Below, piece after piece: positions 8,329 to 16,854 of a stretch of DNA of 33,553 nt. The position numbers were made by a program, and so were the translations under genes. Location: positions 1 to 33,553 of the forward strand of contig CAKSOW010000028.1 in the NCBI GenBank assembly GCA_934479825.1. Direction: 5' to 3'. This DNA comes from an uncultured Eubacteriales bacterium (GTDB lineage Bacteria; Bacillota; Clostridia; Oscillospirales; CAG-382). The notes under the pieces were generated by a model. It did no database searches, was not told where the DNA came from, and saw nothing but the letters and a program-made list of their open reading frames with translations. Every line of letters starts with the position of its first letter. The first letter of the stretch is position 1.

Positions 8329-10755
8329 ATGAAAATGGGAACCAATGAAGTAAGACAAAATCTCGAATCCAAGCTTTCGCGCTATTTCGGCGTATCCCCG
8401 GCCGAAGCAACGTCCGAGCAGATGTATAAGGCCTGCGCTATGACCATCCGCGATATTCTCGCTGTGCGCCGCAAGGACTACAAAAAGCTTGTCAACAAAA
8501 AAGGCGGCAAGCGCGTGTATTATATGTGCATGGAGTTTCTTCTCGGCCGTTCGCTAAAAACGAATTTAAATAATTTGGGACTCGAAAAAAGCTACCTGGC
8601 TGTCCTTGATGAAATGGGCTTCAAGCTTGACGATCTATACGAAGAAGAACCGGATGCAGGGCTCGGAAACGGAGGCCTCGGAAGACTGGCCGCCTGCTTT
8701 ATGGACTCGCTTTCTTCCTTGGATTATCCGGCGACCGGTTTTTCCATTCTCTATGAATACGGACTTTTCAAACAGAAGCTTGTGGACGGCTTGCAGGTGG
8801 AATTGCCGGATATCTGGCTTCCTGGCGGCGAAGTGTGGATTGTACCGCGAACCGACCGTGTTTTTAAGGTGCGTTTCGGCGGTCATGTCAAGGAAATCTG
8901 GGAGGAAGGTCATTGCCGGATCGAATATGAGGACGCCGAAGAGGTGGAGGCTGTTGCCAATGATATGATGATTTCCGGCGCAGACAGCGAGGCTGTGAGC
9001 CTTCTTCGTCTGTGGAAAGCGCAGGATATTGCCGCGTTTGACATGAGCCTTTTCACCCAAGGACAGTATATGAAAGCCGTTGAGAAAAACACGAACGCCG
9101 AGGCTATTTCCAAGGTGTTGTATCCGTCGGATAACCATGCCGAGGGCAAATCCTTGCGCCTTACCCAACAGTATTTTCTCACATCTGCCTCCTGTCAGAG
9201 CATTATCCGCGACCATATGGCCGTTTACGGTACGCTTGATAATTTTGCCGATAAAGTGGCTATCCACATCAACGATACCCACCCGGCGCTCTGCATTCCC
9301 GAACTTATGCGTATTTTTATGGACGATTACCATATGTCCTGGGAAAAGGCGTGGGATATCGTGATTCATACGGTTTCCTATACCAATCATACCGTCATGC
9401 CGGAAGCACTTGAAACATGGAACGAGGATCTGTTCAAGTTAAAACTTCCGCGTATGTATCAGATCATCTGCGAGATCAACCGCCGGTTCTGCGACGAGGC
9501 ATGGACGCGTTTTCCGGGCGGCTGGAACCAGATAAGCGGCATGGCGATTGTCGCATACGGCCAGATCCGCATGGCGAATTTGAGCGTCATCGGTTCGCAT
9601 ACGGTCAATGGCGTTTCCAAACTGCATTCGGAGATTTTAAAAACCTCTTGCTTCAAGGATTTTTATAAACTTACGCCTGATAAGTTTACCAATGTCACAA
9701 ACGGTATCGCCCACAGACGTTGGCTCTGCTACTCCAATCCGGCGCTTGCAGGCCTGCTTGACGAATGTATCGGGCCGTCTTACCGCAAACATCCCGAAAA
9801 GCTGGCGGATTTCAAGAAATTTGCCGACGATAAGGCTGTGCTTGAACAGTTGGGAACGATAAAGCGCGCCAACAAAAAGAGTTTTTCCGAATTGCTTTTC
9901 AAAAAGACCGGCGTTCTGGTAGATCCCGAATCGCTGTTTGACGTCCAGATAAAACGTTTGCATGAATATAAGCGTCAGCTTCTCAACGCCTTGCGTATTA
10001 TTTCCCTTTATATGGACTTAAAGGAAAATCCGGATCTTGATATCCAGCCTCAGACGTTCTTATTCGGTGCGAAAGCCGCTCCGGGCTACGATATGGCAAA
10101 ACAGATTATCAAGCTTATCTGCTTGATTGCCGCCGATATCGATAAGAATCCCAAGATTGCCTCCAAGCTGAAAGTCGTGTTCCTTGAAAACTATTGCGTC
10201 AGCCTTGCCGAAGCGTTGATTCCTGCAAGCGAGATCAGCGAACAGATTTCCCTTGCCGGCAAAGAAGCCAGCGGCACGGGCAATATGAAATTTATGATCA
10301 ACGGCGCCGTGACCGTCGGTACGCTTGACGGCGCAAACGTCGAAATGCTTGAAGAATGCGGCGCAGAGAATATGTTCATTTTCGGTCTTACCACCAACGA
10401 GGTGAACGACCTTTGGATGCGCGGCTACAACGCGGCCAACTATTATCACAATTCGCCGCGCTTAAAACGGGTTGTAGACGCTTTGAACCCCGGCTTTAAC
10501 GGAGAAAGCTTCTCCCATATCTATGATTATTTGGTTGCAAGCCGGCGCGGCATTTCCGATCCGTTCATGTGCCTTGCCGATTTCGATTCCTATATGCTCG
10601 CACACGATAAGGCGCTCGAAGCCTATGCGGACAAAAAGCGCTGGAACCGTATGTCGCTTATGAATATCGCGTCTGCCGGAAAATTTGCCGCCGACCGCAG
10701 TATTGAAGAATATGCCGAAAATATTTGGCATTTGAAGAAAATTACGTCTAAATAA
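8329..10755 (+). CDS. glgP: Glycogen/maltodextrin phosphorylase (GT35)
   Basis: An 808-residue PLP-dependent phosphorylase releasing glucose-1-phosphate from alpha-1,4-glucan ends. Near the N-terminus it has VYYMCMEFLLGRSL and EPDAGLGNGGLGRLAACF. Later come HINDTHPALCIPELMR, LFDVQIKRLHEYKRQLLN and the PLP-lysine signature EASGTGNMKFMINGAVTVGT, with the Schiff-base Lys at residue 654. ATG at 8329 follows AAAGG (8314-8319) by 9 nt; a TTG at 8320 is less likely. It is separated from glgA by 267 nt with a terminator-like hairpin, so it may have its own promoter, but I found no convincing one. Confidence 0.96.
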   Translation: MKMGTNEVRQNLESKLSRYFGVSPAEATSEQMYKACAMTIRDILAVRRKDYKKLVNKKGGKRVYYMCMEFLLGRSLKTNLNNLGLEKSYLAVLDEMGFKLDDLYEEEPDAGLGNGGLGRLAACFMDSLSSLDYPATGFSILYEYGLFKQKLVDGLQVELPDIWLPGGEVWIVPRTDRVFKVRFGGHVKEIWEEGHCRIEYEDAEEVEAVANDMMISGADSEAVSLLRLWKAQDIAAFDMSLFTQGQYMKAVEKNTNAEAISKVLYPSDNHAEGKSLRLTQQYFLTSASCQSIIRDHMAVYGTLDNFADKVAIHINDTHPALCIPELMRIFMDDYHMSWEKAWDIVIHTVSYTNHTVMPEALETWNEDLFKLKLPRMYQIICEINRRFCDEAWTRFPGGWNQISGMAIVAYGQIRMANLSVIGSHTVNGVSKLHSEILKTSCFKDFYKLTPDKFTNVTNGIAHRRWLCYSNPALAGLLDECIGPSYRKHPEKLADFKKFADDKAVLEQLGTIKRANKKSFSELLFKKTGVLVDPESLFDVQIKRLHEYKRQLLNALRIISLYMDLKENPDLDIQPQTFLFGAKAAPGYDMAKQIIKLICLIAADIDKNPKIASKLKVVFLENYCVSLAEALIPASEISEQISLAGKEASGTGNMKFMINGAVTVGTLDGANVEMLEECGAENMFIFGLTTNEVNDLWMRGYNAANYYHNSPRLKRVVDALNPGFNGESFSHIYDYLVASRRGISDPFMCLADFDSYMLAHDKALEAYADKKRWNRMSLMNIASAGKFAADRSIEEYAENIWHLKKITSK

Positions 10756-10764
10756 GCCGTAATA

Positions 10765-10803
10765 AAACGCGCGCCGGTATGTAGGAACATATCGGCGCGT
10801 TTG
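10765..10803 (+). terminator. Intrinsic terminator after glgP
   Basis: A long stem pairs AAACGCG...CCGGTATGT (10765-10782) with ACATATCGGCGCGTTT (10787-10802) around AGGA, with a 2-nt bulge. It starts 10 nt after the glgP stop and ends in a short T run. Confidence 0.7.
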
Positions 10804-10805
10804 AT

Positions 10806-10829
10806 TGCCGTAAACGAAGTTTTGCGACA
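10806..10829 (+). repeat. CCGTAAAC/GTTTTGCGG hairpin motif, copy c
   Basis: TGCCGTAAAC-GAA-GTTTTGCGACA forms an imperfect 10-bp hairpin about 58 nt ahead of the GH13 start. The preceding GTTTGATTG is also shared with copy d before dnaJ (GTTTGACTG). Confidence 0.45.
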
Positions 10830-10886
10830 GGGTCTTATATCGGCACGTTTTAAGAAAATTCCGTGCTTTCCCGAAAGGAGCCTTCC

Positions 10887-12860
10887 ATGCTCGCTCGTTT
10901 TTCCTTATCTCATCCGGAACAGCTTGTCCATGTCTGCCGGACAGTCCAGGGTGTGCCTGCCCACCGCCGAAGCGCGTTTGCCTATAATGAAACGTTGCAT
11001 ATGACGCTCCGGATCTCCCGAAAGCTTGGCGTATGTTTTGCCGCACTTTCGGTCAAGAATGACAAGACCGGCAAACAAACGGATATTCCGCTCGAACTTT
11101 GCGAAACAGAGGGAGATACCGATATCTATTCCGCAGCTCTTATACTTTCCGAACTCTGTGAGCAAGACCCGAACGGCCTGTTCTTTTTTCAGATTCTTTT
11201 ATACCGCGGCGACCAGATTTTATACTTAAAGCCTGTCAACAATATTGATTTTATTCTTTCCGAAACCGAACCGGAATTGCCGTTCCGTCTGCTTGTCTAC
11301 GCAGACTCTTACCGCACGCCGGAATGGGCAAAAAGCGCGGTGATGTATCATATTTTTGTCGACCGGTTTGCACGCTCGGAAAAAGAAACTTTGCCGGTTC
11401 GCAAGGACGCGCGTCTCAATCCCGATTGGGAGAACGGGATCCCCGAATATGCACCTTATCCGGGAGCGCCCCTCCATAACAATGAGTTTTTCGGGGGAAA
11501 TCTGTATGGAATTATCGAAAAATTAGATTATTTAGCTGACCTTGGCGTGAATCTTCTCTATCTCAGCCCAATTTTCAAGGCTTATTCCAACCATAAGTAC
11601 GATACCGGCGATTATGCCGAAATCGATGAAATGTTCGGCGGCCGAGAAGCGTTTGAAAAGCTCCTGTATGAGACAAAAAAACGCGGCATGCGCGTCATTC
11701 TTGACGGAGTGTTCAATCATACCGGCGACGACAGCCGCTATTTCAACCGCTATGGGCATTATGACGGCGTCGGCGCGTATCAGGCTTACGATTCGCCGTA
11801 TCACGATTGGTATTTTTTTCGGCATTTTCCGGACGATTATGACTGTTGGTGGGGAATCAAAATCTTACCAAAACTCAATAACGAAAACCCGGTCACGCGC
11901 GGTTATTTCTTGGGCGAAAACGGAATCTTACGCCGGTATGTCGCAGCAGGCGCCTCCGGGTGGCGGTTAGATGTGGCTGACGAATTGCCGGACGCGTTCT
12001 TGACGGATCTGCGGACGGCTGTCAAAGCGGAAGATCCCGATGCGCTCGTTCTGGGGGAAGTTTGGGAAAACGCTGCCGATAAAATCGCCTATGGCGCAAG
12101 ACGCGCTTATCTGTCCGGCTTTCAGTTGGACAGTGTGATGAACTATCCCTTTAAAAATGCCATTCTTGACTATATCCGCAGCGGTGATTCGGTATATTTC
12201 TACAACACTGTTACTGAGATCGTGTCCATGTATCCGCCGCAGACCGTGTCTGTGTTAATGAATCTTCTCGGCACGCACGACACCGAGCGGATCTTAACGG
12301 CTCTTGGCGCAGAACCTGCGGACTATGCGCTCTCCAATGAGCAAAAGGCCGGTTTTCGCCTATCGCCCGAGCGGCGCGCACATGCCGTGCGCTTGTTGAA
12401 ACTTGCGTCAGCGCTTGAATTTATGCTTCCCGGCATGCCGTCGATTTTTTACGGTGATGAAGCCGGCATGGAGGGGTTCGGAGACCCGTTTTGCCGCCGT
12501 CCGTATCCGTGGGGACGGGCGGAGGAGACTTTGCGTGCGCATTATGCCGCATTGGGTCAGCTGAAACGCGAACTGCCTGTTTTGCATGCGCCGCATATCG
12601 CGTTTGCCGTGCATGAAGGGGCAAAACTCGGTTTTGTTCGGTACACCGGCCGCAAATCTGACGGCGTTTTGCTCGTTCTTTGCAATGCCGGACAAAAAGA
12701 CGCCGTTTTTGACGAAGAATTCATCAAAAACGGCGTATACAAGCCGATATACGGCGCATGTGAAACGCTCACCGACGGTTCAGTGGTTTTGAACGCCGAA
12801 AGCGCGGTTTTGCTGTTTGCCGACCATTTTGCACCGTCAGATGACGTTGTACTCCTTTAA
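10887..12860 (+). CDS. Cytoplasmic GH13 alpha-glucan hydrolase (neopullulanase/maltodextrin glucosidase type)
   Basis: A 657-residue GH13 protein without signal peptide. An N-terminal beta-domain (about 1-140) precedes the barrel, which opens with AVMYHIFVDRFARSE and GGNLYGIIEKLDYLADLGVN. Conserved regions are GMRVILDGVFNHTGDD, GWRLDVADELP (nucleophile Asp362), VLGEVWEN (acid/base Glu391) and LLGTHDTERI (Asp465). This layout is typical of neopullulanase, cyclomaltodextrinase or maltodextrin glucosidase; the exact specificity cannot be read from sequence. With glgP it would degrade internal glycogen or imported maltodextrin. ATG at 10887 follows GAAAGGAG by 6 nt. Its 3' end overlaps the convergent oleate hydratase gene by 24 nt. 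Confidence 0.9.
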   Translation: MLARFSLSHPEQLVHVCRTVQGVPAHRRSAFAYNETLHMTLRISRKLGVCFAALSVKNDKTGKQTDIPLELCETEGDTDIYSAALILSELCEQDPNGLFFFQILLYRGDQILYLKPVNNIDFILSETEPELPFRLLVYADSYRTPEWAKSAVMYHIFVDRFARSEKETLPVRKDARLNPDWENGIPEYAPYPGAPLHNNEFFGGNLYGIIEKLDYLADLGVNLLYLSPIFKAYSNHKYDTGDYAEIDEMFGGREAFEKLLYETKKRGMRVILDGVFNHTGDDSRYFNRYGHYDGVGAYQAYDSPYHDWYFFRHFPDDYDCWWGIKILPKLNNENPVTRGYFLGENGILRRYVAAGASGWRLDVADELPDAFLTDLRTAVKAEDPDALVLGEVWENAADKIAYGARRAYLSGFQLDSVMNYPFKNAILDYIRSGDSVYFYNTVTEIVSMYPPQTVSVLMNLLGTHDTERILTALGAEPADYALSNEQKAGFRLSPERRAHAVRLLKLASALEFMLPGMPSIFYGDEAGMEGFGDPFCRRPYPWGRAEETLRAHYAALGQLKRELPVLHAPHIAFAVHEGAKLGFVRYTGRKSDGVLLVLCNAGQKDAVFDEEFIKNGVYKPIYGACETLTDGSVVLNAESAVLLFADHFAPSDDVVLL

Positions 12861-14612
12861 GAGCTTTTCGATATCCGTACCGGCAATCTTACGAAGCGCT
12901 TCGCGTATCACAAGACGTTCCATAAGGCCGAGATCCATGGTCGTAATTTTCTGATTGTCGCGCAGTTTTACCGTCGCATTCAGGAGGTCGCGCACATCGT
13001 AGGTGCTGCCCCAGACTTCCGGCACGCCGCGGTCAATGTTCAAAAGCGTGTACACGGCTTCCATACCGGTGCGGATCGAATATTCCGTTGTGAAAATGGT
13101 ATCGCGTGCGGTTTCGGCGAATTGTCCCAAGAAAGCAAAGTTGACAGCCCCCTCCGGCACAACATCCGGACGGTCGCCTTTGGCGCGCGGCATGAAGAAC
13201 GCCGTGATATACGGCATCATGCAGGGAACGGTGTTGGCGCTGTTGGTTGCCAATTCTTCGATCTGATCCTCCGGAACACCCAAATGGTATAACCATTCCA
13301 TACAGATTTCCTTGCCGGTGCATTCACGCATCGGCTTTTTCACATAGTCGCCCGGTTTGTCGGAAAACAGTCCGTATACCCAGACAAGAAGCTGTCCTTT
13401 GGGTTGGTCGCGGAATTGCGGCTGACGGTTGATCGTCCAGCTTAACAGCCAAGAGGAATCCTTGACCGTGACAATACCGCCGGTGACCACTTTGCCGGAG
13501 AATGGGTCGCGCTTGCATATTTTCTGAATATAGGGAACGATCTTGCCGTCAAGCGTGTTGACCGTAGCGCTCATCCAGTTGGATTGCTCGGGATCGGAGC
13601 AGAACTTGTCGGGATGACCGAAAGACGGATCCTGCGCCGCGATCTTGCGCCACATATCCCAGCCGCCGCCCTCTTTGATTTCCGGACGGAATTCGGCAGG
13701 CTTATCCTGACTGCCGAGCGTAGAGTTTTCCACACAGCCGCCATTGGTGATGAAAACGAGGTCGTTTTCGGTTAAATCAATGTGATTTTCTTTCCCATCG
13801 GCGAGAACGTCAATGCGCGTTGCCTGTTTTTTGCCGTCGGAAACCGAGAATTCCACGTTGGTAACCTTTACGCCGTAATGAAATTCCACGTTATAGCTTT
13901 CAAGATATTTGATCATCGGAAGAATCATGGATTCATACTGATTGTACTTGGTAAAACGCAAAGCCGTGAAGTCGGGAAGTCCGCCGATATGATGAATATA
14001 GCGTTTGATATAGAGCTTCATTTCCAGCGCGCTGTGCCAGTTTTCAAAAGCAAACATCGTGCGCCAGTAAAGCCAGAAATTGGAGTTCAATACTTCTTCG
14101 TCAAACACATCGGTGATCCGCTTGTCATATAAATCCTCGTCCGGCGTGAAGAATAACTTCATGATCTCCATGCAGCCCTTGTCGGAAATGGAAAATTTTC
14201 CGTCTGTGCGGGCATCTTCGCCGCGGTTTACCGTCGCACGGCAGAGCGAATAGTTCGGGTCTTTTTTGTTTAACCAATAGTATTCGTCAAGTACGCTCAC
14301 ACCCTCGGTTTCAATCGAGGGAATCGAGCGGAACAGATCCCACATGCACTCAAAATGGTTGTCCATTTCGCGTCCGCCGCGCATGACGTATCCGAGCCCC
14401 TCGTATTTGTAACCGTCGCATGCGCCGCCTGCAATCTGTTCTTTTTCGAGAATGTGCACACGCTTGCCGCTCATCTGTCCGTCGCGCACGAGAAAGCAAG
14501 CTGCGGATAATGCCGCAAGACCGCTGCCGATGATATAGGCGCTTTTCTGTTCAACGCCCTCCGGCTTTTCCGGACGGGCAAATGCCTCATAGTTACCGCT
14601 GGAATAATACAT
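12837..14612 (-). CDS. ohyA: Oleate hydratase (MCRA family, FAD-dependent)
   Basis: A 591-residue protein of the 67-kDa myosin-cross-reactive-antigen family, which hydrates the cis-9 double bond of oleic or linoleic acid to 10-hydroxy fatty acids at the membrane surface. The FAD-binding motif IIGSGLAALSAACFLV (27-42) ends a few strands later at HILEKE. The signature RGGREMDNHFECMWDLF and the segment FENWHSALEMKLYIKRYIHH are both family hallmarks. ATG at 14612 follows AAGGAGG (14621-14627 on the plus strand) by 8 nt, so 33 extra in-frame residues upstream are not coding. A strong promoter lies at 14683-14711. The gene is immediately downstream of a TetR-type regulator, which may control it. 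Confidence 0.95.
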   Translation of the reverse strand: MYYSSGNYEAFARPEKPEGVEQKSAYIIGSGLAALSAACFLVRDGQMSGKRVHILEKEQIAGGACDGYKYEGLGYVMRGGREMDNHFECMWDLFRSIPSIETEGVSVLDEYYWLNKKDPNYSLCRATVNRGEDARTDGKFSISDKGCMEIMKLFFTPDEDLYDKRITDVFDEEVLNSNFWLYWRTMFAFENWHSALEMKLYIKRYIHHIGGLPDFTALRFTKYNQYESMILPMIKYLESYNVEFHYGVKVTNVEFSVSDGKKQATRIDVLADGKENHIDLTENDLVFITNGGCVENSTLGSQDKPAEFRPEIKEGGGWDMWRKIAAQDPSFGHPDKFCSDPEQSNWMSATVNTLDGKIVPYIQKICKRDPFSGKVVTGGIVTVKDSSWLLSWTINRQPQFRDQPKGQLLVWVYGLFSDKPGDYVKKPMRECTGKEICMEWLYHLGVPEDQIEELATNSANTVPCMMPYITAFFMPRAKGDRPDVVPEGAVNFAFLGQFAETARDTIFTTEYSIRTGMEAVYTLLNIDRGVPEVWGSTYDVRDLLNATVKLRDNQKITTMDLGLMERLVIREALRKIAGTDIEKLLKEYNVI

Positions 14613-14682
14613 AAAAATTGCCTCCTTAGCGTTCGGTTGGTTTTGCGGAAACCTGATTTTTATTTTCCGCTTTCTTGACTTT

Positions 14683-14711
14683 ATTATACAAACCAAATGC
14701 AAAAAAGACAA
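14683..14711 (-). promoter_or_regulatory. Sigma-A promoter of the oleate hydratase gene
   Basis: On the minus strand TTGTCT (14706-14711) and a perfect TATAAT (14683-14688) are 17 bp apart, about 65 nt before the start codon. A 33-bp palindrome lies just upstream of the -35 box. Confidence 0.85.
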
Positions 14712-14721
14712 TCAGCAAAAC

Positions 14722-14753
14722 GCGCCGTATGATTAAATTTTAATCATACGGCG
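14722..14753. terminator. Near-perfect palindrome between tetR-type gene and ohyA
   Basis: GCGCCGTATGATTAAA on one arm is mirrored by TTTAATCATACGGCGC on the other, with almost no centre. It lies between the stop of the TetR-type gene and the ohyA promoter, ending 10 bp upstream of its -35 box. On the minus strand it is followed by only GTTTT. It may be a terminator for the regulator gene or an operator for that regulator; the sequence alone does not decide. Confidence 0.6.
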
Positions 14754-14779
14754 CATTTTGATAAATTTGTAAACGTGCT

Positions 14780-15343
14780 TTACGGTTTATCTGTCCGAAA
14801 CCGTTCCACTGCCGTGGAAATGCTTCCGTGTATCAGCAGAGATAACCGATCGACCAACATTTTCGGATCGTCTTTCATTCCGTTTTTGATCCATGCAAGC
14901 AAAAGACCGACAAAAGCGTATTTGTAGAAATTGGCAATAAAATCTTTGTCTGAATCGCGCAAGGACGCACCTTGCGCCTTTTCTTCAATGACGCCGATGA
15001 TGAGCGGATGAACCACCTTGTAGAGATAGGTTTCGACCTGTTCGCGGTTCGCCGAACGGTAGACGTTCAAGATGAAAGGCTTGTTTGCCAGAACTGCGTC
15101 AAAAATGTTGAGAAGCCCTTCTTCCCAAGTGTCGCAGGTCTTTTTGCCGTCAAGCGCCCGTGCGGCATCCTCGGCGCAGACCCATTCGACTAAATCGTAG
15201 ATGTCCTTGAAATGGTAATAAAAGGTCATGCGGCTGATGCCGCAGTCCTCAGCAATATCGCTTATGGTGATTTTGTCAAGCGGCTTTTTGAGAAGCAGGT
15301 TTTTTAAAGAAGCTTCCAAAGCGCGTTTGGTCGTTTGAGACAT
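14780..15343 (-). CDS. TetR/AcrR-family transcriptional regulator
   Basis: A 187-residue regulator. Residues about 8-55 form the TetR helix-turn-helix (ITISDIAEDCGISRMTFYYHF), followed by a C-terminal all-helical domain of the type seen in DhaS-like regulators (KDIYDLVEWVCAEDAARAL). Ligand unknown. AAGAAGG precedes the ATG by about 8 nt. It starts 27 nt after manA, on the same strand, and is followed by the ohyA gene, so control of fatty-acid hydration in response to a lipid or toxic compound is a reasonable inference. Family regulators usually repress and bind palindromes; the palindrome at 14722-14753 is a candidate site. Confidence 0.88.
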   Translation of the reverse strand: MSQTTKRALEASLKNLLLKKPLDKITISDIAEDCGISRMTFYYHFKDIYDLVEWVCAEDAARALDGKKTCDTWEEGLLNIFDAVLANKPFILNVYRSANREQVETYLYKVVHPLIIGVIEEKAQGASLRDSDKDFIANFYKYAFVGLLLAWIKNGMKDDPKMLVDRLSLLIHGSISTAVERFRTDKP

Positions 15344-15370
15344 GTCAGACCTTCTTTCGATGGCAGGACG

Positions 15371-16345
15371 TTATGTATCCTGCGATAAAATCAGTTCGGT
15401 TTCGGCGTCCGCATGAAGTGAACCGCCGTCAAGAGAGGCAGGAATCAGAAAAGAGTCGCCCTTTCCGATGCGGTATTTTGCCCCCTCAAATTGCATATAG
15501 CCTTCGCCGCGCACACATAAAATATGTAAAAGCTTGCCGTTTGATGAAAGCTCCGCGGTTTTGCCGTGCGGGACGGTGAGGGACTTGGCGGAAAAATAAG
15601 GGGAGACGCATAATGCTTTTACAACGATTCCGTTTCTGTCAGAGAGCGTTTTGTTTACCGTTACGCCGGAAAGATCAAAGGAAGTCTTAATAACCTCCGC
15701 CGCCTTGTCCGTATGCAGTTCGCGCTTTTTGCCGTCCGCACCTGCGCGGTCATAGTCATACAGGCGGTAAGTCGTGTTGGAGTTCTGTTGAATTTCCGCA
15801 ATCAGAATGCCTTTTCCAATGGCGTGTACAAGGCCGGCCGGGATGTAGAAACAGTCGCCTTTTTTGACGGAAACCGTGTTTAAAAGCGGTTCGCATGCAC
15901 CGATAAGCGCCGCGTCTTTGATTTCTTCGGGCGTTATGCCGGGTTTTAAACCGTTGACAAGCGTCGCGCCCGGTTCTGCCTCCAAAACGTACCACATTTC
16001 GGTTTTTCCGGCATCCAGACCGTGCGCGGCGGCATAAGCGTCGTCCGGGTGAACCTGCACCGAAAGCCGGTCGCTTGCGTCGATAATTTTTATGAGAAGA
16101 GGAAAATTCTCGGAATCTTTGCCGTATAAAGCTTTGGCGCCGACTTCATTTTTGTATTCTTCCAGCGTCATGCCGGTTGCAGCGCCGTTTTCAATCAGAT
16201 TCACACCGTCCGGACGAAGCGTCAACATCCATGCTTCGGCATAGTTTTTGCCCTTTTCACCGATTCCGAAACGCTCCGGAATCTTTTTGCCGCCCCAGAC
16301 GGCATTTTTCAATACGGGAGTCAGTTTTAAAGGATAAAGCTTCAT
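15371..16345 (-). CDS. manA: Mannose-6-phosphate isomerase (class I, zinc)
   Basis: A 324-residue type I phosphomannose isomerase interconverting mannose-6-phosphate and fructose-6-phosphate. The cupin zinc site is visible: VQVHPDD (His99), GKTEMWY (Glu116), and the later FYIPAGLVHAIGKG and EIQQNSNTTYRLYDYDR that carry the remaining ligands and catalytic Arg. The size matches the short Bacillus/Clostridia form. GGAAAT lies 5 nt before the ATG, a modest ribosome site. It leads a two-gene unit with the TetR-type gene. It could feed mannose into the hexose-phosphate pool used by the nearby glycogen genes, but the sequence shows no physical link to them. Confidence 0.93.
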   Translation of the reverse strand: MKLYPLKLTPVLKNAVWGGKKIPERFGIGEKGKNYAEAWMLTLRPDGVNLIENGAATGMTLEEYKNEVGAKALYGKDSENFPLLIKIIDASDRLSVQVHPDDAYAAAHGLDAGKTEMWYVLEAEPGATLVNGLKPGITPEEIKDAALIGACEPLLNTVSVKKGDCFYIPAGLVHAIGKGILIAEIQQNSNTTYRLYDYDRAGADGKKRELHTDKAAEVIKTSFDLSGVTVNKTLSDRNGIVVKALCVSPYFSAKSLTVPHGKTAELSSNGKLLHILCVRGEGYMQFEGAKYRIGKGDSFLIPASLDGGSLHADAETELILSQDT

Positions 16346-16417
16346 AAAGATTTCCTTTCAAAAATTTAGATAGAAATGCATAAAAAACCAAATGCATGAC
16401 AAAACTATAAGCGCTGA

Positions 16418-16430
16418 CGGAGAATCTCCG
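16418..16430. repeat. Short palindrome in the manA / small-ORF divergent region
   Basis: CGGAGAATCTCCG is a 13-bp perfect palindrome about 70 bp from the manA start and 38 bp before the small ORF start. It could be a protein-binding site or chance; no neighbouring promoter was clear enough to judge its role. Confidence 0.3.
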
Positions 16431-16467
16431 GACAGGATACAACATTGGGAAAGGATTGGTGTTTGGT

Positions 16468-16614
16468 ATGTCCAAGCATAACAAGAACAACCGCAGTGAG
16501 CAGAACGTGAGAAATGAAGCGGAAAACAAGAAAACAGGCGATTTCCGCGATGTGAAAAACGAAAAGCCGGAAATTAAATCTGAAAAAGGCATGGAACAGA
16601 ACCGTTCCAAGTAA
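16468..16614 (+). CDS. Small very hydrophilic protein, 48 residues, unknown function
   Basis: The predicted product begins MSKHNKNNRSEQ and ends MEQNRSK. It is nearly all Lys, Glu, Asn, Arg and Ser, with one Phe and no predicted membrane or signal segment, so it would be soluble and probably disordered. GGGAAAGGA (16448-16455) lies 12 nt before the ATG; an in-frame GTG at 16459 is too close to that site. A strong terminator starts 19 nt after the stop, which argues that the unit is really transcribed. It is divergent from manA. I do not recognise the family; it resembles small spore or stress proteins only in composition. Confidence 0.55.
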   Translation: MSKHNKNNRSEQNVRNEAENKKTGDFRDVKNEKPEIKSEKGMEQNRSK

Positions 16615-16632
16615 AAAAACGTTTTTCTTCCC

Positions 16633-16660
16633 GTCCGCCGCAAGTCCGGCGGACATTTTT
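16633..16660 (+). terminator. Intrinsic terminator of the small ORF
   Basis: GTCCGCCG (16633-16640) and CGGCGGAC (16647-16654) form an 8-bp perfect stem with a 6-nt loop, followed by ATTTTT. Confidence 0.9.
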
Positions 16661-16781
16661 CTATACATTTATAATTATAAAAAATTGCGCTTTTTTGTCA
16701 AGTCAAAACTCTTTAACTTTTCCGTGGAATTTCTTTTCGATAAATGCTCATTCTTTGTTCTGTAAAAACAGAAAAACAGTC

Positions 16782-16810
16782 TTGCGAAAAAAAGCCTTTT
16801 GTGGTATACT
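16782..16810 (+). promoter_or_regulatory. Sigma-A promoter of the AEC permease gene
   Basis: TTGCGA (16782-16787) and TATACT (16805-16810) are 17 bp apart. The expected transcript start near 16817 excludes the longer open frame that begins at 16744. Confidence 0.8.
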
Positions 16811-16854
16811 GTTTGAAGTTTGTAAAAAGTGACAGGAAAGACAGGTTTTTACTT

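Noticed and set aside
8635..9390. 251-residue frame antisense to glgP
   Set aside because: Lies wholly inside the conserved phosphorylase gene in the opposite strand, with no own signals.
16346..16467. Promoters for manA and the 48-residue ORF
   Set aside because: A TATAAG at 16406-16411 has no matching -35 and the manA side shows no convincing pair, so none was annotated.
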